Assembly: GCA_021775255.1 (NCBI GenBank) | Contig: JAJFIA010000001.1 | Coordinates: forward strand, 248,001 to 312,000 | Reading direction: 5' to 3' | DNA from: Roseovarius sp. | Lineage (GTDB): Bacteria; Pseudomonadota; Alphaproteobacteria; Rhodobacterales; Rhodobacteraceae | Length of the DNA stretch: 64,000 nt | Shown: one piece after another, positions 37,784 through 46,161 of the stretch | Layout: the number at the start of each line of letters is the position of its first letter | Numbering within the stretch: the stretch's first letter is position 1 | The notes under the pieces: generated by a model | The model's database searches: none | The model's input: the letters and a program-made list of their open reading frames with translations, nothing else | Told to the model about the DNA's origin: nothing | Position numbers and translations under genes: made by a program

Positions 37784-39145
37784 ATGGCGGACTGGACAGA
37801 TAAATTACCGCAAGCGGCTCAGGATTATCTTGAGGGGCGGCGTTTGGATGAGGTGGAATGCATTGTCTCGGACCTTCCCGGCATTGCCCGGGGCAAAGCG
37901 GTTCCGGCGACAAAATTTGCCCGGCAGGATTTCTTCCATTTGCCGGATTCGATCTATTTCCAGACCATCTCGGGCAGCTATGGCGAAGCGGCGGATGAAG
38001 AGGAGGGATTCATTGAAAAAGACATGACCCTGCGCCCGGATATGTCGACCGCCAGTGCCGCGCCCTGGACCGGCGACTGGACCTTGCAGGTGATCCATGA
38101 CGCCGAAGACAGTGACGGCAAACCGGTGGGGTGCAGCCCGCGCAATGTGTTGAAACGGGTGGTCGATCTTTATAAAAAACAAGGGCTTACCCCGGTGGTC
38201 GCGCCGGAGATGGAATTTTATCTGGTGGCGCGCAACATTGATCCTGCGCATGAGATCAAGCCGATGATGGGGCGATCGGGCCGCCCGGCAGCGGCGCGTC
38301 AGGCCTATTCGATGACGGCGGTGGATGAATTTGGCCCCGTCATTGACGACATCTATGATTTCGCCGAGGCGCAGGGCTTTGAGATCGACGGCATCACCCA
38401 GGAAGGCGGTGCCGGGCAGCTTGAGATCAACCTGGCCCATGGCGACCCGGTGACGCTGGCCGATGAGGTGTTTTATTTCAAGCGCCTGATCCGTGAGGCG
38501 GCCTTGCGTCATGATTGCTTTGCCACCTTCATGGCCAAGCCGATTGCTGATGAGCCCGGCAGCTCGATGCATGTGCATCACTCAATTCTGGATGCAAAAA
38601 CCGGCGAAAACATCTTTGTCGGCCCGCAGGGCGACGAGACGGATGCGTTTTATCACTTCATTGGCGGGTTGCAGACGCATCTGCCGTCGGCCATCGCGGT
38701 GCTGGCGCCTTATGTGAATTCCTACCGGCGGTATGTGAAGGATCATGCCGCGCCGATCAATCTGGCCTGGGCGCGGGATAACCGCACCACCGGCATTCGG
38801 GTGCCGCTTTCAAGTGCCAAAGCGCGGCGGGTGGAAAACCGGCTGGCGGGGATGGATTGCAATCCGTATCTGGGCATTGCTGCCTCGCTTGCCTGCGGGT
38901 TTTTGGGACTTAAAAATGAGATCCGCGCCGACAAGGAATTCAAAGGCGATGCCTATGCCGGTGAGGCCAGCATTCCGCAGGTTCTGGGGGATGCGCTGGA
39001 AGAGTTTGACGCCGCACATGAGCTGCACAGCGTTCTTGGCCCGGATTTTGCCCGGGTTTATTCGATCGTGAAACGGGCTGAATATGATGAGTTTTTGCAG
39101 GTGATCAGCCCGTGGGAGCGCGAGCATCTCTTGCTGAACGTCTGA
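37784..39145 (+). CDS. Glutamine-synthetase-family ligase, PuuA-like (second of two)
   Basis: 453-residue GS-fold ligase, clearly paralogous in type to the gene at 35722 but longer and divergent. Landmarks are VAPEMEFYLVAR, GGAGQLEINL, SSMHVHHSILD, VNSYRRYVKDHAAP and RVPLSSAKARRVENR. It starts like gamma-glutamylputrescine synthetases (YLEGRRLDEVECIVSDLPG-IARGKA). ATG 37784 follows the amidotransferase stop by one base, so they are co-translated; a GTG nine bases earlier is possible. It is followed by a PuuB-like oxidase. Confidence 0.87.
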   Translation: MADWTDKLPQAAQDYLEGRRLDEVECIVSDLPGIARGKAVPATKFARQDFFHLPDSIYFQTISGSYGEAADEEEGFIEKDMTLRPDMSTASAAPWTGDWTLQVIHDAEDSDGKPVGCSPRNVLKRVVDLYKKQGLTPVVAPEMEFYLVARNIDPAHEIKPMMGRSGRPAAARQAYSMTAVDEFGPVIDDIYDFAEAQGFEIDGITQEGGAGQLEINLAHGDPVTLADEVFYFKRLIREAALRHDCFATFMAKPIADEPGSSMHVHHSILDAKTGENIFVGPQGDETDAFYHFIGGLQTHLPSAIAVLAPYVNSYRRYVKDHAAPINLAWARDNRTTGIRVPLSSAKARRVENRLAGMDCNPYLGIAASLACGFLGLKNEIRADKEFKGDAYAGEASIPQVLGDALEEFDAAHELHSVLGPDFARVYSIVKRAEYDEFLQVISPWEREHLLLNV

Positions 39146-39190
39146 GCCGGTGGCTGGCGCGGATTTGAGTATTTACGGAAAAATGAAAGC

Positions 39191-40495
39191 ATGAACCTGC
39201 TTTATGTCAATGACCGTCCGGGGCAATATCCTGAAAGCTGGTATGCCGCGACTGCGACAGCGCTGGACCGGTTTGCGGCGCTCAAGGGGGAGCAGAGGGC
39301 CGATATTTGCGTGATTGGCGCGGGTTATACCGGGCTTTCGGCGGCGCTGCATCTGGCCGAGGCAGGCCTGGATGTGGTGCTGCTTGAGGCACAGCGCGTG
39401 GGGTTTGGTGCATCAGGGCGCAATGGCGGGCAGTTGGGCTCTGGCCAGCGGATGGCACAGGACAGTCTGGAAAAACTGGTGGGGTTTGAGGATGCCGCCC
39501 GGCTTTGGGAATTGGCCGAGGATGCCAAGGATCTGGTCAAGTCATTGGTTAAACGCCATGAAATTGACTGCCATCTCAAGCCCGGGCTCATGCATGGCTG
39601 TTTTTCAGCGCATGAAGTGGCGCATGAGCACGCCTATGTGGCGCATCTCAACAGCCGGTATGGCTATGACCAGATTACCGCGCTTGACCATGATGCGGCG
39701 CAGGCCATCTGCCCCTCGCCTGCCTATGTTGGCGGCTCATTGGATATGGGTGCGGGGCATTTGCACCCCTTGGGTTTTGCACTTGGCCTGGCGCGGGCGG
39801 CGGCGGCGGCCGGGGTGCGGATTTATGAGAATTCTTTGGTGCATGACATACAACCGGGGCAAAACCCTGTGGTGCGCACCGATCATGGCCGGGTGACATG
39901 CGATCATGTTATTCTGGCCTGTAACGGCTATCTTGGCGGGCTTGAGCGCAAGGTGGCAGCGCGGGTGATGCCGATCAACAATTTCATCATCGCGACCGAG
40001 CCATTGGGCGATGCGGCGGCAAAGGTTCTGACCCGGGATGTAGCCGTGGCCGATAGCAAATTCGTGGTGAATTATTTCCGCCTGTCGCATGACAAGCGCC
40101 TGTTGTTTGGCGGTGGGGAAAGCTATGGCTACAGGTTTCCCAAGGATATAATCGCCACGGTGAGCAAGCCGATGTTGCAAATTTATCCCCATCTGCGCGA
40201 TGTGGAGGTTGACTATGCCTGGGGGGGGACTTTGGCCATCACCATGAAACGCATGCCGTATCTGGCGCGGCTTGCGCCCAATATCCTGACCGCCTCGGGC
40301 TATTCCGGGCACGGGGTAGGCACTGCCACCCATGCGGGTAAGCTGATGGCGCAGGCAATAGGCGGCGAGGCAGCGGGGTTTGATACCATGGCCCGCGTGC
40401 CCGCACCCGCCTTTCCCGGCGGGGTGAGGATGCGCGCGCCATTATTGGCGCTGGCGATGACATGGTATGCCATGCGCGATCGTCTGGGCGTCTGA
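39191..40495 (+). CDS. PuuB-like gamma-glutamyl-amine oxidase (FAD)
   Basis: 434 residues. It opens NDRPGQYPESWYAATA, as do PuuB/OrdL-type oxidases. The FAD motif DICVIGAGYTGLSAALHLAE, the RNGGQLGSGQR segment, CNGYLGGLERKVAARVMP, YFRLSHDKRLLFGGGE and the terminal YSGHGVGTATHAGK are all family marks. The enzyme would oxidise a gamma-glutamylated amine made by the GS-like ligases upstream. An eight-G run lies inside the conserved AWGGT codons (40221-40228). Confidence 0.88.
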   Translation: MNLLYVNDRPGQYPESWYAATATALDRFAALKGEQRADICVIGAGYTGLSAALHLAEAGLDVVLLEAQRVGFGASGRNGGQLGSGQRMAQDSLEKLVGFEDAARLWELAEDAKDLVKSLVKRHEIDCHLKPGLMHGCFSAHEVAHEHAYVAHLNSRYGYDQITALDHDAAQAICPSPAYVGGSLDMGAGHLHPLGFALGLARAAAAAGVRIYENSLVHDIQPGQNPVVRTDHGRVTCDHVILACNGYLGGLERKVAARVMPINNFIIATEPLGDAAAKVLTRDVAVADSKFVVNYFRLSHDKRLLFGGGESYGYRFPKDIIATVSKPMLQIYPHLRDVEVDYAWGGTLAITMKRMPYLARLAPNILTASGYSGHGVGTATHAGKLMAQAIGGEAAGFDTMARVPAPAFPGGVRMRAPLLALAMTWYAMRDRLGV

Positions 40496-40604
40496 AACGG
40501 CCTGATTGCCACAAAATCCGGGGGGTTGAAAATTTCGCTTTGGCTCAACTGTGTTTTGCGTTATAGTTTCAGTATATCCGAAGAATACATTCAGGAAATC
40601 CGAA

Positions 40605-41816
40605 ATGATGACGCCAAACACCTATGATGCCGAGCCCATCCCCGAAGCCGCCCGGATTGAGGTTGACCGGATGCTGCAATCGGGTGATCTGTTTCGCTAT
40701 ACCGCGCCGCAGGATGCGCCGGTTACCTTGCTGGAACGGGAATTTGCCGATCTCCTGGGATCAAAATATGCCCTTGCTGTATCAAGCTGTTCGGCCTCTT
40801 TGTTTTTGGCGCTCAAGGCGCTTGGCCTGCCACGGGATGCGCGCGTGCTGATCCCGGCGTTTACTTTTGCGGCGGTGCCCTCATCGGTAATCCATGCCGA
40901 CTGCCTGCCGGTCCTGTGTGAGGTGGGCAATAATTACCGTATTGATATCAAAGACTTTGAAGCCAAACTTAAACAGGATATAAGCGCGGTCATCATCAGC
41001 CACATGCGCGGGCATACCTCGGATATGGATGCGATCATGGCGCTATGCACAGATCACAATATCCCGGTGATCGAGGATGCGGCGCATTCACTGGGCACCA
41101 CCTGGAACGGGAAAAACATCGGCACCATCGGCAAGGTGGGATGCTTTTCCTTTCAGTCCTACAAGATGGTCAACGCCGGTGAAGGCGGCATCATGATTAC
41201 CGATGATCCAGATATCATTGCCCGCGCGGTGATCATGTCGGGGGCTTATGAGCATAACTGGGCCAAGCATTTCACCGGGCCGGATGTGGCCCTTGAGGCG
41301 GCTTTTGCCAGATGGCAAAACCAACTGCCGCTGTATAATCTGCGCCTGAACAACCTGTCGGCGGCTATTATCCGCCCGCAACTGCCCGAACTGGCACGCC
41401 GGGTGCGCGATGGCCGGGCCAATCATGATCATGTGGCGGCGCGGCTGAATCGCAGCCCGTGGATGCAGGTGCCGGAAAATCTCCCGCCCGAGCAGCGCGC
41501 ACCGGATTCGATACAGTTCAACCTGGTGGATATGAGCGAGGATGAAACCCGCGCCTTCGCAGCCCAGGCGGCCGATCTTGGGGTAAAGGTGCAGGTGTTT
41601 GGCCTGAGTACCGATAATGCCCGCGCCTTTTGGAACTGGCGGTTTATTCCCGGCGAAGTGCCGGAGCTGCCACGCACCAAAGCCATGCTGATGCGGGCCT
41701 GCGATACCCGCCTGCCCGCCCGGCTGACGCGGCCAGAGCTTGACGCCATTGCTGAGGCGCTGATTCAGGCGGCTGAAACGGTGATGCGGGAACCCGCCCG
41801 CGCCTATGGCACCTGA
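40605..41816 (+). CDS. DegT/DnrJ/EryC1/StrS-family PLP aminotransferase
   Basis: 403-residue PLP enzyme of the sugar-aminotransferase-like group. The cofactor lysine is Lys187 in CFSFQSYKMVNAGEGG. LIPAFTFAAVPSSVIHADCLPV and VIEDAAHSLGTTWNGK are the usual cofactor-binding strands. Family members aminate nucleotide sugars, but no sugar genes are nearby; the amine-catabolism setting suggests another keto substrate. ATG 40605 has AGGA upstream; the frame extends further but without a ribosome site. Confidence 0.8.
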   Translation: MMTPNTYDAEPIPEAARIEVDRMLQSGDLFRYTAPQDAPVTLLEREFADLLGSKYALAVSSCSASLFLALKALGLPRDARVLIPAFTFAAVPSSVIHADCLPVLCEVGNNYRIDIKDFEAKLKQDISAVIISHMRGHTSDMDAIMALCTDHNIPVIEDAAHSLGTTWNGKNIGTIGKVGCFSFQSYKMVNAGEGGIMITDDPDIIARAVIMSGAYEHNWAKHFTGPDVALEAAFARWQNQLPLYNLRLNNLSAAIIRPQLPELARRVRDGRANHDHVAARLNRSPWMQVPENLPPEQRAPDSIQFNLVDMSEDETRAFAAQAADLGVKVQVFGLSTDNARAFWNWRFIPGEVPELPRTKAMLMRACDTRLPARLTRPELDAIAEALIQAAETVMREPARAYGT

Positions 41817-41988
41817 CATCTGATCGCTTCTCCATCATGCCCCGGCCTGACGTGGCAGGCCAACACCGATCAGGCCTGACTGCGACATGCTGTCGCAAAC
41901 AAGCAAGACATAAGATGAGTCCCATACCAGTCTGAATCCAGAGCGGCACCAAATTGACCGCCCTTCCCAATCGGATTGGTTTTGCCGG

Positions 41989-43008
41989 ATGTCCACTCTT
42001 GCCCCCAACACTTTTGATCCGCCTTCGCGCGCGTTGCAGGGCATTTTATGCATTGAAATTGGCATGTTGTTTTTCGTGGTTCAGGACGGGATGATGAAAT
42101 CCCTGCTGACACTCTATCCGGTCTGGATACTGATCCTTATCCGCTCATTTGTTTCGGTATTGATCCTGACGCCATTGATCTTGTTTTTAGGGCGGCCACA
42201 CCGGATTCTAACACCGCTTTGGCCTTTGCACATGGCCCGTGCGGTGCTGTTTGCCACCGGGTTTTCGCTGTTTTACACCGCTTTTCCCTTCATGGGGCTG
42301 GCCGAGGTTACAACGATTTTCTTTTCCGCACCCCTGATTACCGCACTGCTGGCGGCGTTCTGGCTGGGCGAAACCATTGGCCCGCACCGGATCGGGGCGC
42401 TTCTGGTTGGGTTTGTCGGTGTTCTGATCTCGATGAACCCCACAGGGGATACTTTTCATTGGGTGGCGATCCTGCCGTTGATCACGGCTTTGACATATGC
42501 AGTTGGCCAGATTCTTGCCCGCAAGATAGGAGAGCGTGAAACCACACTCACCGTGGGTCTGCACACCTTGGGGTTTTCGGGGCTATTCATTGTGCCGATG
42601 GGCTGGGGTTTCAATCAATTCTTCACCCCCGGCGCGGAATTTCATCACCTGCGCTGGGCCTTCCCTATCGAGGCGCTTACGGATATTCCCCGTCTGTTTT
42701 TGTTGGGGCTTGCAGGCATGGGCGGCTATATGTTTCTGTCACGCGCCTATCAGGTGGCCAATGCCAGCCTGGTGGCCCCGTTTGATTATACCTACCTGCC
42801 ATTTGCCGCTATTCTAGCCTATATATTGTGGCATGAGGTGCCCGCACCGACCACGTTGATCGGCATGGGGTTAATCATTCTAAGCGGTATATATCTGGGT
42901 TATCGTGAATTGCGCGCGGCAAGCAAAGATGCGGATGCCATCGCGATTACCTCTGAAATCAGCTTTGCCCCCGGTAATCCGATGCCGCCCTGGCCCATGG
43001 ATGATTAA
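41989..43008 (+). CDS. EamA-type drug/metabolite exporter (DMT superfamily)
   Basis: 339 residues with about ten transmembrane helices in two EamA halves (first about 15-150: EIGMLFFVVQDGMMKSLL, FFSAPLITALLAAFWLGE; second about 165-300: GYMFLSRAYQVANASLVAP, LPFAAILAYILWHE). Such proteins usually export amino acids or metabolites. The charged tail after 305 is cytosolic. It is the last gene of the plus-strand amine region; a 172-base gap before it shows nothing notable. Confidence 0.88.
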   Translation: MSTLAPNTFDPPSRALQGILCIEIGMLFFVVQDGMMKSLLTLYPVWILILIRSFVSVLILTPLILFLGRPHRILTPLWPLHMARAVLFATGFSLFYTAFPFMGLAEVTTIFFSAPLITALLAAFWLGETIGPHRIGALLVGFVGVLISMNPTGDTFHWVAILPLITALTYAVGQILARKIGERETTLTVGLHTLGFSGLFIVPMGWGFNQFFTPGAEFHHLRWAFPIEALTDIPRLFLLGLAGMGGYMFLSRAYQVANASLVAPFDYTYLPFAAILAYILWHEVPAPTTLIGMGLIILSGIYLGYRELRAASKDADAIAITSEISFAPGNPMPPWPMDD

Positions 43009-43140
43009 AGCGTTTTGCATTTGATCTGAGGCAAGAGATTAAATGAAAAACGACCTGAACTTACAGAGGGCGTGGGCCTTTTCCATTTTCCCTGACTCAG
43101 GTAAAATGGAAAAGGCTTTAGAGCATTTCGCGCAAAACAT
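43007..43140. repeat. Composite palindromic element after the EamA gene
   Basis: An outer pair of arms (AAAGCGTTTTGCAT at 43007-43020; CGCGCAAAACATG near 43129-43141) encloses a near-perfect inverted repeat at 43076-43116 with 20-base arms, one mismatch and a one-base centre. The outer arms resemble the dispersed GCGTTTCGC repeats of the window. Confidence 0.6.
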
Positions 43141-43170
43141 GTAAGCTGGGCTATTCACGAAACGCATTAA

Positions 43171-43200
43171 AAAGGCGCCCCGTCTGAGGGGGGCGCCTTT
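43171..43200. terminator. Bidirectional intrinsic terminator
   Basis: AAAGGCGCCCC (43171-43181) and GGGGCGCCTTT (43190-43200) pair fully, with A and T flanks. It can end the plus-strand EamA transcript and the minus-strand small secreted-protein gene that stops at 43231. Confidence 0.8.
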
Positions 43201-43230
43201 AAGTGTTTGATCATGAAGGATGGCAAAAAC

Positions 43231-43428
43231 TTACCGATCCCTGTCGACCATAGCATTGCGGCCTGCTTTTTGAGCCGAACTGGATGCATCAAAGGCATAA
43301 AGCGAGGCTTTTTCCACCTGAGCACTGGCGATTACTGTTGCCCGGTCTTCACGGTCTTTGATGTCATAATGGGCAAGTGCCGGGGTGGCTGAAGCCGCGA
43401 TGATTGCAAGAATACCAAGAATACGCAT
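43231..43428 (-). CDS. Small secreted protein of unknown function
   Basis: 65 residues: a signal peptide (MRILGILAIIAASATPALA) followed by a short charged mature part (HYDIKDREDRATVIASAQVEK) ending NAMVDRDR. Family not recognised. ATG 43428 has AAGGA nine bases upstream and gives the clean signal peptide. A run of ten G bases lies 42 bases upstream of the start. Confidence 0.6.
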   Translation of the reverse strand: MRILGILAIIAASATPALAHYDIKDREDRATVIASAQVEKASLYAFDASSSAQKAGRNAMVDRDR

Positions 43429-43446
43429 GGGTTGGGTCCTTTCCAA

Positions 43447-43668
43447 AGGTTAAACAGTTTGCTTGTTACGGGGGGGGGGTTGGTTTTCCGCCCGTCTGTA
43501 CTGTTCCATCTGTGCTTTGGCGCAAGAATTGAAAGGCTTTGTCCGGTTAACGTGAAAAACCGATCACAGCCGCACGCGGGTTTGTGAACATCCCGTGGTC
43601 AGATATCACGGAGATGCGAAAACCTGAGTTGGTTTATGTGAATAATCTGTGGAAACTACCCGTAAATG
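43447..43668. other. Intergenic region with a ten-G tract
   Basis: 222 bases between two minus-strand genes. It holds the promoter of the small secreted-protein gene and an uninterrupted run of ten G (43470-43479; ten C on the coding strand). No gene was seen. Confidence 0.5.
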
Positions 43669-44250
43669 TTACAGGTTCTTCCCAAGGCTTGATGCGTTAT
43701 CGCATTTTCTATGCTTTTGTTTCAACAGGTTAGGTATATCCAGCGAACATTCGCCTGCGCCGGGGCCGGTTTGGAAAAAATATACGAATATGCCACCGGT
43801 GAAATCCCCGTCGCGCAAAACCAACTGGCGCGGTATGCGCACTTTGGGCTTCAGCCGCTCATCGCCCTCCTGCCAGGGGCGGCTTGTCAGGGCGCAGTTT
43901 ACCTCTTGCGTGCTGTAATCATCCGTCGGTGCGACCTTGTTCAAAAACAGCAGGTTTTGCACCAGGCGCTGCTTGCCAAGAAATACCGATCCGGAGGGCA
44001 TCACGTTTTGCTGGGCTTTGAATTTGGTCAGAACCGATTGGCTGTTGCTTTCTACCCAGACGCCGCAAACCGCGGTTTTGCCATCGCGTTCCTGCAATTC
44101 AACCGCAACGGTCAGCCCGCCACCCGATGTGAAACTGCCGCCGTCCAATACCGGCTCAGACTGAAAGCGGGCGACATAGGTGGTGTGGGCCGGGGCGCAG
44201 GCCGCAGCCAAAAGCGGCAATAACAGAAGTTTCACCTTGGAGTGGGTCAT
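43669..44250 (-). CDS. Putative lipoprotein of unknown function
   Basis: 193 residues with an N-terminal export signal ending in a possible lipobox (LLLLPLLAAAC, Cys18), so probably anchored to the outer or inner membrane. The mature part has three further cysteines (AVCGVWVES, EVNCALTSR, GECSLDIP) and a predominantly beta character. No family was recognised. It stands alone between the secreted-protein gene and the sulfotransferases. Confidence 0.6.
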   Translation of the reverse strand: MTHSKVKLLLLPLLAAACAPAHTTYVARFQSEPVLDGGSFTSGGGLTVAVELQERDGKTAVCGVWVESNSQSVLTKFKAQQNVMPSGSVFLGKQRLVQNLLFLNKVAPTDDYSTQEVNCALTSRPWQEGDERLKPKVRIPRQLVLRDGDFTGGIFVYFFQTGPGAGECSLDIPNLLKQKHRKCDNASSLGKNL

Positions 44251-44347
44251 TTTGGGTGTCTCCCTGATTGCGGATGTGATGTTTGCATCATCGCGCAGAA
44301 TGATATGGATTCAAAGCCAGAGTTCATCAAAAGCCTGTGACCGATGT

Positions 44348-45223
44348 TTATTCCAGGCTTTCCCCGGCAAAATCGGCCGTATCCTTGAGCATTTCAGGAT
44401 ACCATTTTTCCAGTGTCGGCAAAAATTCCTGGCGTATCCGCCCGACCTGCGCCGGGGTTAGCTCATCGCGCCAGACACCGGCCTGACCCTTGGCAAAAAA
44501 GCTTTTCATCCCGGCAGGTTTCTCAAAAAACCCCAAATCGGTTTCCTGCTTTTTCATCGCCGAAAAACTGGTGGCCTTCACCGCCTTCGCCAATTTCGGT
44601 TTGTCCACCTTGAGACGCAGAAATTTATCCAGCAAAACGCTGAAATTCTTTGCCGGCTTGGCCAGCAGATCCTCATAACGGACAATATGCAGAGGCAGAC
44701 CGGGGGCATTTGTCCAGGAGGCAACATGATCATCCCAGCGGCCCAGGGCCTCAACAATCCCGTTTTCCGTGGACATCATGGTATTGCCATCCGCCATCCG
44801 CCCGATCGCCGCGTCCACGTCGATTGACATATGCCGGGCAAAGGACAATGACAGATCAAACGGGTTTCGCATGATATAGATTGCAGCAGCGGTCAGTTCG
44901 GGCGGGATCAGATCCTTGTCGAGGAATTTTACCGCCTGACAATGGGTTTTCACGAAATGATGATTGGGTTTTGACCCCGCAATCATCCGGAGGACACGGG
45001 GGCGCATCTCGGCCCATTCCTCGACGTTTTTTGCCTGAAACTTTTTGCCTGCGGCGGCATCAAAAATATCCTGCCTTGAATCTCCCGTGGTGAATTTCCG
45101 CAGGTTGTTGATGTCCGGGGCCTCACCGGGGGGCATCATGTAATGCGCCAGAAAGCTGCGCATCCAGGTATTGCCGGATTTCGGGTATGAGCTGATCCAG
45201 ATGATACGTTGCAGATTGCTCAT
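44348..45223 (-). CDS. PAPS-dependent sulfotransferase (second of tandem pair)
   Basis: 291 residues. The 5'-phosphosulfate-binding loop SYPKSGNTW is at residues 12-20 and the 3'-phosphate region is YIMRNPFDLSLSFARH. RYEDLLAKP and the later FAKGQAGVWRDELT complete the Sulfotransfer_1 pattern. The acceptor is unknown. ATG 45223 overlaps the stop of the upstream sulfotransferase by four bases; a longer open frame before it is not needed. Confidence 0.87.
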   Translation of the reverse strand: MSNLQRIIWISSYPKSGNTWMRSFLAHYMMPPGEAPDINNLRKFTTGDSRQDIFDAAAGKKFQAKNVEEWAEMRPRVLRMIAGSKPNHHFVKTHCQAVKFLDKDLIPPELTAAAIYIMRNPFDLSLSFARHMSIDVDAAIGRMADGNTMMSTENGIVEALGRWDDHVASWTNAPGLPLHIVRYEDLLAKPAKNFSVLLDKFLRLKVDKPKLAKAVKATSFSAMKKQETDLGFFEKPAGMKSFFAKGQAGVWRDELTPAQVGRIRQEFLPTLEKWYPEMLKDTADFAGESLE

Positions 45224-46050
45224 TTGTAATATCCATAGCGTTCCATGACATCGCGATGCTCGCGGCGCAGGTATTTGACAAGATCCTGGCTCAGCTCGGA
45301 TTTCCACTGGCCGCTGGTGCCCTTGCCAAAGAATTTATCTGATTGTTCAGGCCGCTCGATAAAACCGCTGGTCTCTTCTTGCTTGCTGAGTTCCCTGATG
45401 CTGGAAAACCGGATCGCCCTGTCAAGCCGTTCTTCATCCACCGGCAGGCCAAAATGCTCAATCAGCCTGGCAAAATGCATCTTCGGGTCGGCCAGCAGGT
45501 CTTCGTATTTAAGCACAAGCACCGGGTAATGCGCGCCGGATGTCCAGCTATTTACATGGTCTGACCAGGTGCCCAGAAATTGCGCCACAGTTTCATCTGT
45601 CGGGGCGTTTGCATTATCAGGGTTTGAAATGGCTGCAACCGCTTGTTCAATAGTATGCCCATAATGCCGGGCATAGGATAAAACCATATCCAGCGGATTG
45701 CGCAGAATATAGACCGCTGATCTGGTATAGTCATCGGGGATCATCGGCACCCCGCGGACAGCTTTGCGGATGTTATGGGTTTTCACCAGGTTTATATCGG
45801 CATTATTGGCGATGATCCCGCGCAAGACCTTGTCACGCAAGGATAAAGTCAGCTCAATATCCTGAACATCAATATTTTTACCAGCGGCGATGTGATAGGT
45901 TTTGCTGTTACAGTCAATCAACACCAGACGATGCGCCTGATTGATCGGGATCGGCTCTTTGGCATTTACCAGATAATTCGACAGGAAAATCCGCGCCCAG
46001 GTATTGCCAGATTTCGGGTAGGACGCCAGCCAGACGATGCTTTTTTTCAT
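45220..46050 (-). CDS. PAPS-dependent sulfotransferase (first of tandem pair)
   Basis: 276 residues starting KKSIVWLASYPKSGNTWAR, with the PAPS loop at 11-18, VYILRNPLDMVLSYARHYG, LKYEDLLADP and FGKGTSGQWKSELS. It is similar in layout to the downstream gene but clearly diverged, so the tandem pair arose by an old duplication and may act on two acceptors or two positions. No glycan or lipid synthesis genes are adjacent. A strong porin terminator lies just upstream of it. Confidence 0.87.
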   Translation of the reverse strand: MKKSIVWLASYPKSGNTWARIFLSNYLVNAKEPIPINQAHRLVLIDCNSKTYHIAAGKNIDVQDIELTLSLRDKVLRGIIANNADINLVKTHNIRKAVRGVPMIPDDYTRSAVYILRNPLDMVLSYARHYGHTIEQAVAAISNPDNANAPTDETVAQFLGTWSDHVNSWTSGAHYPVLVLKYEDLLADPKMHFARLIEHFGLPVDEERLDRAIRFSSIRELSKQEETSGFIERPEQSDKFFGKGTSGQWKSELSQDLVKYLRREHRDVMERYGYYK

Positions 46051-46101
46051 CGTTTAAATATCCCGTAATTGAGGGGTTCATATCTCAACGCAGCCATACA
46101 C

Positions 46102-46136
46102 AAAAAAACGGCAAGGGAAAAGCATTCCCTTGCCGT
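46102..46136 (-). terminator. Intrinsic terminator of the porin gene
   Basis: ACGGCAAGGGAA (46108-46119) and TTCCCTTGCCGT (46125-46136) form a twelve-pair stem. On the minus strand it is followed by a run of seven T (from the A-run at 46102-46108). It lies 26 bases after the porin stop. Confidence 0.85.
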
Positions 46137-46161
46137 CTTGTCTTGTCGTTTATGCCTGGGC

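Noticed and set aside
40221-40228. Eight-G run in the PuuB-like gene as a phase-variation switch
   Set aside because: It encodes the conserved W-G-G of the family, so codon constraint explains it; the frame is intact. It stays a minor slippage risk only.
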